A stretch of DNA of 64,000 nt, taken from assembly GCA_016946835.1 (NCBI GenBank), contig JACVTC010000098.1, positions 431,501-495,500 of the forward strand, in the 5' to 3' direction. Positions 1 to 11,417 of this stretch are shown one piece after another. The position numbers and the translations under genes were made by a program. Positions within the stretch are counted from its first letter, which is position 1; each line of letters starts with the position of its first letter. The notes beneath the pieces were generated by a model. That model was not told the DNA's origin. It searched no databases and worked only from the letters and a program-made list of their open reading frames with translations. The DNA comes from Neocallimastix lanati (nom. inval.) (taxonomy: Eukaryota > Neocallimastigomycota > Neocallimastigomycetes > Neocallimastigales > Neocallimastigaceae).

Positions 1-85
1 TTAAATTATATTTTTAAAGTTGTATTTCCAAATTTATTCTTATTTAATCACCTCATTAATATACAACAAGAAATATTTAAACAAA

Positions 86-997
86 ATGTCCAAGGAAACA
101 ACTTTGAGCTTTAAAGAATTGAAAAAAGAATTAAGAGATATTGTGAAACTTAGCAAGGACAATTTAGATATTAAGTCCTGGGCTACTGAATTAAAACTTT
201 GGATCAAGATACAAGGTATTACAGATCCAGAAACAATATTTAATGCTTGTTTACTTACCAGCTCTGGTGAAGTACAACGCGTTATTGAAGATTTGGGAGA
301 AGATAGTGATGATGAAAGTGATGATTCATCAGATGAAGAAGAAGATGATGATGAAGAAGAAAATGTTGATGATGATATTAAATTTCCTTCCCTTGAAAAA
401 ATTATTTCAAGTCTTGAAAATTTTTACGGTATTAAAGAAGACCAAAATTTACTTCTTAAAGAACTTCGTGCAATGCGAATTAAAAGAAACGAAAAGATTA
501 AAGACTTTAATGTAAGATATAGAACTTTGTACACTAAACTTGATAAAAAGAGAAGAAAGCGCATTGGTGTACTAGATTATATTGATTCTATTCAAAATAA
601 TTATGAAGCCTGGAAGAAATTATCCCTTAAAGATGATATAAGTATGGATAAAGCTTTCAAAATTGCCGAGAAAGTAGATAGACTTTCTGTAAGGAACAAT
701 AATATTAATACCTATAATGTTAATAATTCCCAACATAATCAAAATAATCAAAACAGTACTACTTCAAGACTTTATCCTAAAAGAAGAAACGAAACTTTCC
801 AAACAAATCAAACAAATAATAAACCGAAACCTCAAGATATTATAGAAGAATCAACCCAGAAAATGAGAAATTTATCCGTTAAAACTTGCTTCTTCTGTAA
901 GGAAGAAGGTCATTACTCATACTATTGCCCTCAATTAAATAAGATTATGGAAAAAAATAAAAAAGAAATATATTCCAAAAAGTCTTTAAACTTCTAA
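86..997 (+). CDS. gag: Gag polyprotein of Ty3 element A
   Basis: A 303-residue capsid/nucleocapsid protein that would build the virus-like particle. ATG at 86 is preferred: the frame is open further upstream, but only from a TTG at 20. It has an N-terminal helical region, a very acidic Asp/Glu stretch at about residues 75-105, a central retrotransposon-gag-like region, an Asn/Gln-rich linker, and near the C-terminus one CCHC zinc knuckle (CFFCKEEGHYSYYC, spacing CX2C-X4-H-X4-C) expected to bind RNA. The stop TAA at 995-997 lies just after a slippery heptamer, so a minority of ribosomes should continue into Pol in the -1 frame. The acidic run inside Gag is unusual; the assignment rests on the knuckle and on the adjoining Pol. 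Confidence 0.85.
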   Translation: MSKETTLSFKELKKELRDIVKLSKDNLDIKSWATELKLWIKIQGITDPETIFNACLLTSSGEVQRVIEDLGEDSDDESDDSSDEEEDDDEEENVDDDIKFPSLEKIISSLENFYGIKEDQNLLLKELRAMRIKRNEKIKDFNVRYRTLYTKLDKKRRKRIGVLDYIDSIQNNYEAWKKLSLKDDISMDKAFKIAEKVDRLSVRNNNINTYNVNNSQHNQNNQNSTTSRLYPKRRNETFQTNQTNNKPKPQDIIEESTQKMRNLSVKTCFFCKEEGHYSYYCPQLNKIMEKNKKEIYSKKSLNF

Positions 998-1018
998 ATG
1001 GGAGCAGAAGCACTCCCA
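985..1018 (+). promoter_or_regulatory. -1 programmed ribosomal frameshift signal, element A
   Basis: Read in the Gag frame, T TTA AAC (985-991) is a canonical X XXY YYZ slippery heptamer, four bases before the Gag stop. A 7-nt spacer leads to a 6-bp hairpin, TGGGAG (999-1004) with CTCCCA (1013-1018). The -1 frame is open without a stop from the heptamer to 3279, so slippage gives a Gag-Pol fusion. Confidence 0.75.
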
Positions 1019-4000
1019 ATGACAAAACAATAGCTTCATTAAATAATTTACAAAATAATACTTTTACTAAGAATACTCCAATTGATAATAATTCCTTTAA
1101 CGAAGAATCTGAAGAATCTGATTTTAGTGACACAACTGAAAGTGAGGATGATATCATTATAAATGCTGTAAAAAGAAAAATGAATGATAATAACAGCGAA
1201 AAAGAAGAAAATAATTCCAAGAAAGTACATAAAAGTTTAAAAGATAATCCACGTCCTTTTGCAACTCCTGCTTTAAGAAAGAAGAAAGAAAATGAGCTGC
1301 ATAATAAACCAAATAAAGTTTATAAAAATCAAATACTTCCTTCAATTTTAACTCAACCAAATATTAACAAAGAAAAACAAAAAGAAAAGGAATTAAGAAA
1401 TATGACAAGAGTAAGAGAAAGTAAAGAAGAAAACAACAATTATTCATCAAAAGGAAAGGAAAAAGTTGAATCTGAAGATATACTTGTAATCGATAATGAA
1501 ATAGAAGATCTAGAAATGAATAAAGATAATCAACAAAATAAAACTAATACTTTGGAAAAATTAATTTCAACAAAAACTAAGGAAACTAATAATGGAAATA
1601 CTCAATTAGTAAAAAGGAATATCAAAATGATGAATAATAAAGAACCTTACAATATTATGGATGATTTAAATAATCTTAAATCCAGTATTACGATAGGTCA
1701 ACTCTTGAATGCATGTCCTAAAATTCGTTCACAATTAACTCAAGGTTTAAAGTTAGAAAAGTCTAAAATAATTGGAACTGTAGACAATGTAATAGCACGA
1801 ACTTTATTAGTAAATAACTATAACCATAGCTACATAAGTAAAAGTAATGAAGTAGCCGAAGAAGACTTAGCAATGGTTGATGCAAGTGTTGACGGAGTAC
1901 TAGGAAAACTTTTAATTGATTCTTGTAGTAACCTAAGCATCGTTACTAAGCAGTATTTTGATAAATTACCTGGTGAATATGAAACAGTTGGAAAAAGTCG
2001 TGGAAGAATCCAACTAGCAACACAAGATGAAGAATACTCGGAAGGAATTATTGTTCGATTACCAGTAAAAATTTACAATTATGAATTTAATGCGGACTTT
2101 AGAATTATTGAGAAAGAAGACTCTTTTTACGATATGTTAATAAACTTTAAAACTCAAATCGATCATTGTTTATTTATTCATCCAACCTTAAACAGTCTAT
2201 GTAAACTTTTGTCAGAAAGTGAATACGAAGAAATAGCTAAAATAAATAATCAATATTATGATGAAGAAAGTATAATTTGCACTATTAGAAAAGTTAAAGA
2301 AACGAATAATGAAAAGGAAATTATAAAGGAATTAACTCCAATGGAATTTATTGAGAGTGATGAATTTTTAAGTACCTTAAATAAAGATTATAAAGAACAA
2401 ATTATTAAAATTCTCAAAGAAATGATTGACATAGTTGCCACTTCAACAGAAGAACTAACTCCTTCTAAACTTTCACCACATAAGATCCGTTTAAAAGCTA
2501 ATGCAAAGCCAGTAAAATTAAGAAGTTATAGGTTAACTAAATTAAAATCAGATATCTTAAAAGAAGAACTTACAAAGCTTATTAAGAAAGGATTGATAGA
2601 ACCATCCTGTTCAGAATGGTCATCTCCAGTAGTACTTATTCTAAAACACAATGGAAAGTGGCGCTTGTGCATTGACTACCGAAAAGTCAATGATATGACA
2701 GAAAAAGATTCTTATTCAGTTCCATATATAGATGAAATTTTTGATAATCTCGGAGGAGCTAAAATATTTACAACTCTTGATTTATTTTCGGGTTTTCACC
2801 AAATCTTAATGGATGAAGAAAGCGTTGAAGTAACCACTTTCACTACTAAGTTTGGAAATTATCAATTTAAGGTTATGCCTTTTGGACTTACTGGAGCTCC
2901 CTCAACCTTCCAAAGAGAAATGAATAAAATTTTATTCCCTTTTATTGGTGAATTTGTTTACGTATTTATTGACGATGTTTTGATCTATTCAAAAAGTATC
3001 GAAGAACATTTAATTCATATTAAACAAGTATTAGAAGTATTTAAAGAAAACAAGTTAAAAATTAATATTGAAAAGTGCCATTTTCTTCAAACTGAAGTTG
3101 ATGTATTAGGTCACAAACTTACTACTAAAGGATTAAGTCCCATGGAAAGTAAAATAACAGCTATTAAGAAGTGGGAAGCCCCTTCATCAATTCATGAATT
3201 AAGATCATTTCTAGGAGCAATAGGATATTATTGTGACTTTATTCCTAAATATGCTCAAATTACCTCACCTTTATGTAAATGATTGAAAAAGAATACTAAA
3301 TATGAATGGAATAAAGAACAACAAGAAAGCTTTGAACTCCTAAAAGAAAAATTAATCAATGCACCTATTCTAAAATTTCCGTCATTTGACAAACCTTTTA
3401 TCATTAGAACTGATGCTTCGTATAATGGAATTGGTGGAGTTCTTTTACAAAAAGAAGAAGAAACCGGTAAGGAGCATCCAATACACTTTATAAGTAGAAG
3501 TTTAAAGAAAGCTGAAAAGAATTATGGTATTACCGATTTGGAAGGAACCGCTTTGTTTTACTGTATGACTAAATTTAAATCTTATATTGAAGGAAATCCA
3601 TTACCTACAACTATTTACACAGATCATAAACCATTAGTTGGTTTATTTAAGAATAAAGAACCTTTGAATGCAAGGCAAACAAGATGGTGTCTAACCGCTA
3701 GTATGCTTGGAATTAATATAAAATATGAATCAGGCAAAAAGAATGTGTTAGCTGATGCTCTTTCAAGAATGAAAAGTAAGGAAGAGAGAAAGATATTATT
3801 AACAAAAATTACTAATGGAAATAATGAAGAATTATTATCTAAGGTTATAAAGGAATTTATTAATGAAAAGTTTACTGTTATTGATGGTGAAGATTACTTT
3901 ATCGACAATGGAAATTATAGAAAATTAATAACAGACGAAAATGAAAGGTTTAAATTAATTTTAGAAGCTCATAATATTGGCCACGAAGGATATTACAAAA

Positions 4001-4995
4001 CATATCAAAGACTTAAGAAAAACTTTTATTGGAATCATATGATTAAAGATATCAAAAGAATTGTTAGTAATTGTGAAAAATGCCAGTTAAATCGTCCTCA
4101 ACCATATCCAGAACCAACCGAAAACCATCCAACTAAAGTGGAGGGTCCCTTTGTGCATTTAGGATTAGATATTATAGGACCGTTACCAAAAACAAGAAAT
4201 AATAATCAATATATTATAGTAACTGTTGATTACTTTACCAAATGGGTTGAAGCCGAACCCACTGAAAACATAACTTCCTCTGATATAATTAAATTTTTAA
4301 TAAACGTTTTTGCAAGACATGGTGTACCTCAAGTTATTACTACTGATAATGGAGTCCAATTCACTTCTGATATGACTAAAATCTTTCTTGATCTTTATGA
4401 TGTATATGTTAAATTTGTAGCTACTTACCACCCTGAATCAAATGGCCTTACTGAAAATCGAAATAAAGAAATTGGAAAATTACTCCGTTTATTAGGAAGG
4501 AAAAATCAAGATTGGGATGAAGTTTTACCTTCTGCTTTATGGGCACTTCGAACTACCAAAAATACAGCTACTGGACATTCTAGTTTTGAATTAGTATATG
4601 GAAGAGAAGACCAACAGCCTTATGATATAGCCATAAGAACAATTGAAAATTCAGGTAAATCATATGATGAAATTTTAATGGAAAAATTTGTTCGTCATTA
4701 TCAATGGACTAGAGAAGCATGCGAAAATGTGAAAAATGCTAACAAGTATTGGGCAACAAGACGAGAAGAACAAATAAGTATGAAAAAAGGAAAAGAATTA
4801 AAGGCTGGTGATCTTGTTCTTGTTAGAAACTTTAGCCGCACTAAGCTAGAACCATATTACAATGGACCATTTAAAATTTTAAAACTTCAATTCAACACGG
4901 CAACCCTAATCGATCAGAAGACTGGAAAGCAACTCGATAGGAATGTTCACTTTAAAAATTTAGTAAAGTTTAACTCCGCTTACAGAGAAGCTTGA
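985..4995 (+). pseudogene. pol: Pol (protease, RT, RNase H, integrase) of element A, split by an in-frame TGA
   Basis: Coding is continuous in the -1 frame from the slippery site to 4995, except for TGA at 3280-3282. The same frame resumes at 3283, so this is a nonsense change, not a frameshift. Counting residues from the ATG at 1180: the aspartic-protease site reads DSCS at about 247 (Gly replaced by Cys), and the RT palm motif FIDD has its Asp pair at 598-599. After the stop (counting from 3283) come RNase H, an H-X4-H / C-X2-C zinc finger, and a DD35E integrase core with D296, D355 and E391. A GPF motif lies near the end. No chromodomain is seen. The TGA falls between RT and RNase H, at the usual tether. 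It may be a decayed TGG or another sense codon. Confidence 0.85.
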
Positions 4996-5022
4996 GTCTT
5001 CGTCGGGGCATCTTGATAAGAA

Positions 5023-5498
5023 TGTACTAAATAATGCATTCTTAATTAAATCTACGATTTATTTCTAATACATTATGTGTACATTATTATTTTTGTACTT
5101 TAATAAATTTTTAAATCCAAAGATCAAAAATTAAATCAAAAATTATATTAAACTTTATATTTTTATATTAAATCTTATATTAATAGTAATATTTTTATAT
5201 ATTTAAAACTTATATTAGCAATATTAATAATAAATCTTATTTTTTTATTTTTATATTAATAATGAAAATTTGTATTAATAATATTTTTATATATTGATAA
5301 TTAAAAATTTATATATTATATTTTAACTTTTATTATAAAATTTTATATCGAAATGTTTTATTTTATATTGAAAAATATTTTATTTTATTAAAAACCTTTA
5401 TATTAGAATAGTATTTTTATTTCTATTTGAATATCTTAACAGATTGTAATAAAATTTATAGCCAATTAAATAAATTCTTATTAGTAATATTTTAGATA

Positions 5499-5557
<59 letters not shown>

Positions 5558-5874
5558 TTTTATTAATATTATAAATGTATTTTATTTATATTGTTATAAT
5601 TAAATTTTATATAATTGATTATAAAATTCAATTTAAATTTAATAGTTTTTATAAAAAAAAAAAAATAAATAAAATGTAATTTAGTGGTAAGAACAACTTT
5701 TATGCCTTGAAAAAAGTATAAATAGTTGTAAATTTTGCTACCAATTTTTAAAAATCATCGAATAAAATCAAATAAATTTATAAATAAAAATAATAAATAA
5801 AAAAATAAAATTTGTGTTCCTTTACCTTATTTTTATTTAATTCTCTAAAACCTTAACATGAAGATTTCGTTACA
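5023..5874 (+). repeat. Probable 3' LTR of Ty3 element A (left edge approximate)
   Basis: The right edge ...CGTTACA at 5874 is firm because copia coding resumes at 5875. The left edge is a guess at the first TGTAC after Pol (5023), preceded by the purine-rich GATAAGAA. The LTR holds a run of about 50 A at 5504-5553 and a TATA-box-like TATAAATAG at 5717-5725. The partner LTR is not in the window, so the length (about 850 bp) cannot be checked. Confidence 0.5.
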
Positions 5875-5913
5875 GGTAGATAACAAATTATTTTTAATAT
5901 TGTCAGTATAATA
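5875..5913 (-). pseudogene. Copia polyprotein fragment between the two Ty3 insertions
   Basis: These 39 bases (34 unique plus the 5-bp target duplication) continue, on the minus strand, the copia protein that stops at 12252. Joined across Ty3-B with one TAATA copy, the frame reads ...SKVYYTDNIKNNLLST, the normal copia sequence after protease (compare VYYVPxIxxNLLS). It ends exactly at the Ty3-A LTR border. The rest of the copia element should lie left of the window, beyond Ty3-A. Confidence 0.75.
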
Positions 5914-6564
5914 TGTCAAGGATTTGATACAAATTAATTTATATTTAATACTACAAAAATAACAATTTAATTATAAATATAATTTGTACTCCTTAAATCC
6001 TTGTACCGTTCATAACCAAATTAATATTGTATTACATATTAATTAATATTATCCCTTTTATACATTATTGAACCCCTAATATATTAATTGATTAATATTG
6101 TATTACATATTAATTAACATTATCCCTTTTTATATTAATTAATATAGTTGAATATTATTTATAAAAATTGTTTTTTATTAATTATATTATTTTATATATT
6201 TTTATTATCTTATATTATATATGTATTATTCTATTACTTTATATATTAAAATTATATTTTATATTGTTATCTTTAAATTAGTATTTATTAAAATATATTA
6301 TTAAATATTTTATATTGTTTTTCAAAATATAAAAGAACTAAAAAATATTCTTTTTTAAATCTTTGTAAGATTATTATTTACAAATAATCTGATAACTTTA
6401 TAATAAAACATATTAAATAAAAATATAGTTAATTAAAAGTTTAATAATAAAATAATATTTTATATTTGAATAAATCAATTTATAAAAATAAAATAATATC
6501 AAAAGGTTATTAGATTAAAGGCTTCCAACCAAGTTTACCCTTTAATCTAAGTACCAACTTAACA
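5914..6564 (+). repeat. 5' LTR of Ty3 element B
   Basis: TG...CA ends. A TATA-like TATAAAAG lies at 6328-6335. A segment of about 40 bp (ATTAATATTGTATTACATAT...) occurs twice, about 70 bp apart, within the LTR. Near the 3' end, TTAGATTAAAGG (6510-6521) can pair with CCTTTAATCTAA (6539-6550), a 12-bp stem with a 17-nt loop. No tRNA primer-binding site was recognised just downstream (6565-6598). Confidence 0.93.
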
Positions 6565-6598
6565 ATAATCTTACCGCTATTTTAGAAACTTCCTTGGA

Positions 6599-7822
6599 AT
6601 GCCTAAAATTGGCCTAAGACGCTCGGGAATGTATTCAGCTAGATCGGATGAAGAAATGGATATGAATAAAGAAGACTCAGTACAACAATTGCGATCCGAA
6701 GCCACCCAAGCTTGTACCACCTTAGCAGAAGGTGTTCAACAGTTAAGAAATGATACCTCACAAGCTTGTAATAGTATAGTTTCTGGGGTGAATGAAAACT
6801 TCGTTTCCAAAGAAGACTTACAAAATTACCATCAAGAGGTAATGAAACAATTCGGAGCTTATGATAAAATGAATAATGAAATATTGGCCTCTTTAGAATC
6901 TTTGAAGAAGGCTACCCTCTATTTTAAGCATGAATTATGTAATAAAACTCAAGTAGAAAATACTTCTTCTGGTGCTACCTCGTCGATACCGTTGACATCT
7001 GGAAATCCTACGGTAAACCTCCATTCTGTTTTCGATGATAATATCTCAACTACTACAAGATATGACAATGATCATGATGTTATCATGCAATCTGCTTACC
7101 CTATTAATATTCCTCAAGTTCCCGATCCAGGTTTGTTTTCAGGTGATATTTCTGAAACCGAACTTTTCTGTCAACTGTGTGGGGACACATTTAAAACCTA
7201 TCCATGTAAGTCTTGGCCTGAAGATTCGAAAATCAACTTTGTGCAATCAAGATTAAGAGAAGCTGCTAGAAGTTGGTACCAAACAAAATATTCCAGTAGT
7301 CCTCCTGCTTCCCTAGAGGCTCTTCTTAATGAATTAAAAGAAGCTTTTCCTGATGTTGTCAGCAAAAAGTTAAAGAAAATTAATTTAATAAATCTTAAAC
7401 ATTCTCATGGTAATATTAAGGACTATATCGATTCTTTCCGTAAACTAACAGCTGATCTTGGTTGGCCTGAAGAACCATTAGTATTATTTTTCTATAATGG
7501 TCTTCATCCAAAATTTAAAGAAGAAATTAATAAAATGGAGAAGTTTCCAGAGAAAATAGAAGAAATTACAACAAAGTGCATATTGTTTGAATCTTCTCAA
7601 GAAACTAAATTAAAGATAAATCAATTAACCAGCAATAAAAATTATAAGAGAAAGAACTCTCATTCTTATCCCAATAGTGAAAACAAGAATAAGAAGAATA
7701 ACAATTATTACAATCATAGTAAAAATAATAACTTCCATAATAATAAATCTAAGGTTAATTCCAGTTACAACAACCGAGAAAATTATGTTACCGAAGTCCA
7801 AAAAATTAACTCAAAAAACTAG
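6599..7822 (+). CDS. gag: Gag polyprotein of Ty3 element B
   Basis: A 407-residue capsid-type protein. The N-terminal ~130 residues hold two similar short segments (QQLRSEATQACTTL and QQLRNDTSQACNSI) that look coiled-coil-like. The central region (about 170-330) is a retrotransposon-gag domain, with PDPGLFSGDISE at its start and a YIDSFRKL block. The C-terminus is basic and rich in Asn, Lys and Ser, and has no CCHC zinc knuckle, so RNA binding is probably by basic residues. It ends in TAG directly after a slippery heptamer. The start is ATG at 6599, the first in frame, 34 bases after the LTR. Confidence 0.88.
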   Translation: MPKIGLRRSGMYSARSDEEMDMNKEDSVQQLRSEATQACTTLAEGVQQLRNDTSQACNSIVSGVNENFVSKEDLQNYHQEVMKQFGAYDKMNNEILASLESLKKATLYFKHELCNKTQVENTSSGATSSIPLTSGNPTVNLHSVFDDNISTTTRYDNDHDVIMQSAYPINIPQVPDPGLFSGDISETELFCQLCGDTFKTYPCKSWPEDSKINFVQSRLREAARSWYQTKYSSSPPASLEALLNELKEAFPDVVSKKLKKINLINLKHSHGNIKDYIDSFRKLTADLGWPEEPLVLFFYNGLHPKFKEEINKMEKFPEKIEEITTKCILFESSQETKLKINQLTSNKNYKRKNSHSYPNSENKNKKNNNYYNHSKNNNFHNNKSKVNSSYNNRENYVTEVQKINSKN

Positions 7823-7845
7823 ATAATGGACTTCCCAAGAAGTCC
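7813..7845 (+). promoter_or_regulatory. -1 programmed ribosomal frameshift signal, element B
   Basis: A AAA AAC (7813-7819) in the Gag frame is followed at once by the Gag stop TAG (7820-7822). After an 8-nt spacer, GGACTT (7828-7833) can pair with AAGTCC (7840-7845) around a 6-nt loop. The -1 frame is open from 7810 through Pol to 11388, so slippage yields Gag-Pol. Confidence 0.82.
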
Positions 7846-10800
7846 TCTCCGATTAAAACTATTCAATATAATTATCCAACTTTAAACCCTCCTCTTCCTA
7901 ATTCTTTCTTTTTGTTTAAATCATTTATCCCAACAATAAACAAAAGGAAAAAAAACATTAAATTACAAACCAAATCAATGTTAGATTGTGGTTCTTACTG
8001 CAATTTTATTTCTACCAATTTAATCTCTCGGTTAAATCTTGTACCTCAAAAACTTAATAATAAAATATATATAAAAGGTATTAGTGGTGATACAGATTCC
8101 ATTAATGAATTTGTGTCTTTAAATTTTCAACTAAAAATCAAAATTAACAATACGTTTCATTTAATCAAATTTAAAGAAAAATTCCTTGTGTCAAAACATA
8201 TTCCAGTGGATTTACTCCTTGGAAATCAATTTATGAAAAACTATAAAATACATTTTAGTTATGATAATCATTATCTTTACTCTACTTTTAAAATCTCAAA
8301 ATTTAAATCAAGAATTATAAAGAATTTTAAACAAAATGCGAATTCAATTAATTTTTATGACGGATTACCCTATAATTACAACTTTTTAATCTATTCTTTT
8401 CTTTCAAATAAGGTATCAGAGGATTCTGAAGAACCTGATATTGAGCGTATTCCTGAACAGTATAAAGACCTTGCAATAGTCTTCAGTAAAAAGGAAGCAG
8501 ATAAGCTTCCTCCCCATCGTTTAACGGACTGTGAGATCAATCTTCAACCAGGTGCTACTTTACATTATGGACCAATCTACCCGCTTACATTGGAAGAATC
8601 AGAAGTTTTAAAAGATTACATAAAGGAAAACGAAAAGAAAGGATTTATTAGAGAATCTCACTCCCCAGCCGGCTATCCTGTTCTCTTTCAAAAAAAGAGT
8701 GATGGTTCTCTCCGACTCTGCGTTGACTACAAACGTTTAAATGCGGTTACTATTAGAAATTCCTATCCTTTACCGCTCATCAACGACATTATTGAACGAG
8801 TCAAAGGAGCCAAGTACTTTACTAAATTGGACTTGCGCTCCGCATATAATTTAATTCGTATAAAGGAAGGCGATGAATATAAAACAGCTTTCCGTACTAA
8901 GTATGGACATTACGAATATTTAGTAATGCCATTTGGTCTTAAAAATGCACCTGCAATCTTCCAATCTTTTATTAACTCTGTCCTTCGTCCATTCTTAGAG
9001 AAATCGGTAATACTCTACCTAGATGACATTCTAATTTATTCTAATTCATTAGATGATCATCATCAAACTGTACGTGAGGTTCTCAAAAAGCTTATTGACA
9101 ATAATTTATATGCTAAACTTTCGAAATGTGAATTCGATAAAGAGGAAGTCGAATTCCTTGGACATATCATTTCTGGTTCTGGTGTGTCCACTGATCCAAA
9201 GAAGATCAAATCAATCAAAGAATGGCCCATTCCAAAAAACGTAAAAGAGGTTCAAAGGTTTCTTGGTCTTTGCAATTACTATAGAAGATTCGTAAGGAAT
9301 TTTGCTGCTATTGCTAAACCTTTGCATGCTTTAACCAAGAAAGGAAGGAAGTTTGTTTGGTCTAAAGATTGTGATACCTCCTTCTCAATTCTCAAAAAAC
9401 GTTTAACTTCTTCCCCTCTCCTCATGCATCCTGACTTAACAAAACCTTTTATTGTTGAGTGCGATGCTAGTAACTTTGCTATTGGAGCAGTTCTTTCCCA
9501 GTATGATAATGATAATAAGCTTCATCCTATTGCTTATTTTTCTCGTAGTCTTAACAATGCCGAAATAAACTATTCGATTACCGATAAGGAACTTTTATCA
9601 ATTAAAGAAGCTTTCTCATCATGGCGTCACCTTTTGTTAGGTGCTAAATTCAAGATTAAAGTTTTTACTGACCATAGAAATCTTCTATATACCCTTGGAG
9701 GGAAGATAGGTAATCAACGTCAACATCGTTGGCATCTATTCTTCCAAGAATACGACTTTGAACTTATCTATCGCCAAGGTAAAAAGAATGGCAAACCCGA
9801 TTCGTTATCCAGAAGACCAGACTACCAAAAGGAAGATATAGAGGATAAACCTGAGTTTATCTTAGACAGTAAGAATATTGGTAAAATCCCATGTTTAATT
9901 AGTATAACTAACGATCTTCTCAATAATATTAAAATAAACTTAAAGAATGATAAGGTTGCTGAGGATCTTCGTATATATTTTTCTGAAAATAATGTCTCTC
10001 AAGGTTTCCCTTATAAACCATTTCGCAAAATGAATAAGTTTAAATTAGAAAATGATTTAATATTATACAACAATCTTATTTACATACCAGATCAACTTCG
10101 TTTAGATATTTTAACTCGTTATCATGAGAAACCTGCTGCGGGTCATTTTGGTGTCAAAAGAACTTTGGAGTTGATCTCAAGAAACTTTTGGTGGCCCAAG
10201 ATGGAAGATGATGTTAAGAATTTTGTAAAGTCGTGTGAAACATGTATGAGAAACAAAAAATCTAGGCACCGAAAATTTGGGTTACTTCAACCGCTTGACG
10301 TTCCAGAAAGACCTTGGAAATCAATCGAAATTGATTTCTTATGTGGTCTTCCACCATCCAAAGGTAATACGGTGATTATGGTTGTAGTTGATAGATTTTC
10401 AAAAATGATACACCTTATTCCCTTCAAAGATATTCCAAATTCCGTACAAACAGCCAAAGCTTTTATCAATAATATCTATAAGCTCCATGGTCTACCCTAT
10501 GATATTATTACGGATAGAGGTTCACAGTTTACGAGTGAACTTTGGCAAGAATTTCTATTCTTATTAAATATTAAATCGAAAATAGCTACTACTGACCACC
10601 ATGAAACCGTAGGTCAAGTTGAACGATGCAATTCTTTCATCGAACAATACCTTCGCTGTTTCTCAAGATCTTTCTATCATGATGATTGGGTTGATTTTCT
10701 TCCACTTGCTGAATTTGCTTATAACAACTCAATTCACCCTTCCACTAACGAAACTCCCTTTTTTATCAACTATGGATTTCATCCTTACATGGATGAATAT

Positions 10801-11382
10801 ACACTACTCCCTACTTGTAACATTAATCATAAAATGGTTCAAAAAGTTTATGAAAGTTTTAATCATGTTAAAGAAGTTCTTCTCCGATCCCAAGAGCTAT
10901 ATAAACGTTCTGCTGATAGAAAAAGAATTACCGCTCCTTCTTACAACATTGATGATTTGGTGTGGATTCAAGCTCCCCCTTCGTTAAATATAGAATCAAG
11001 CTCAAAACTAGCTCCATGCAAATTTGGTCCATACAAAGTAACCAATGTTTTACATAATAATAATTATGAAATTGAACTTAAAAATTCACCCTTTCCTAAG
11101 CATCATAATGTTTTCCACGTCTCTGAACTCGAACCATTCACACCAGTGCCTGAAAAGTTTAGAAAACGATATAAAGATCCTGAGTCTATTAAGGATATTA
11201 TTGAAATTGCGGGTTTTAGAACTAACTATAAGAAGAAACAATACGAATATAAAATCCGTTATAAATATCGTTCCTCCTATAATTGGGTATCTTCTTCTGA
11301 AGTTGAAGATAATCCAAGAAACCAAAATATTTTTATTAAATACATTAATAATAATAGGAAACCAGTCTCGATCTCATATAGT

Positions 11383-11388
<6 letters not shown>
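7820..11388 (+). CDS. pol: Pol polyprotein of Ty3 element B (expressed as Gag-Pol)
   Basis: No ATG lies near the start of the frame; it opens at 7810 and overlaps the end of Gag, as expected for frameshift expression. Residues counted from the TTG at 7912: aspartic protease with DCG in place of D(S/T)G at 25-27; reverse transcriptase with YLDD (Asp 371-372); RNase H (VECDASNFAIGAVLSQ); the usual HHCC zinc finger; DD35E integrase with D808, D868 and E904; a GPY motif; and a C-terminal chromodomain-like module (about 1085-1140, with aromatic and basic residues near QYEYKIRYKYRSSYNWV). The chromodomain suggests the chromovirus branch, which targets modified chromatin. The frame is uninterrupted. 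Confidence 0.92.

Positions 11389-11417
<29 letters not shown>

Larger units (their letters stand above)
1..5874 (+). mobile_element. Ty3/gypsy retrotransposon A, 5' end outside the window
   Basis: Gag (86-997), a -1 frameshift signal, Pol with protease, reverse transcriptase, RNase H and integrase (985-4995), and a 3' LTR ending in CGTTACA at 5874. The right border is exact: immediately after ...TTACA the minus strand resumes copia coding sequence at 5875. No 5' LTR end is recognisable in bases 1-85, so the left LTR is outside the window or too diverged to see. An in-frame TGA at 3280-3282 breaks Pol, so this copy is probably not autonomous. Confidence 0.85.

Noticed and set aside
1-85. 5' LTR end of Ty3 element A
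   Set aside because: Loosely resembles the end of the 3' LTR in base composition but lacks the CGTTACA terminus; too weak in an AT-rich background.
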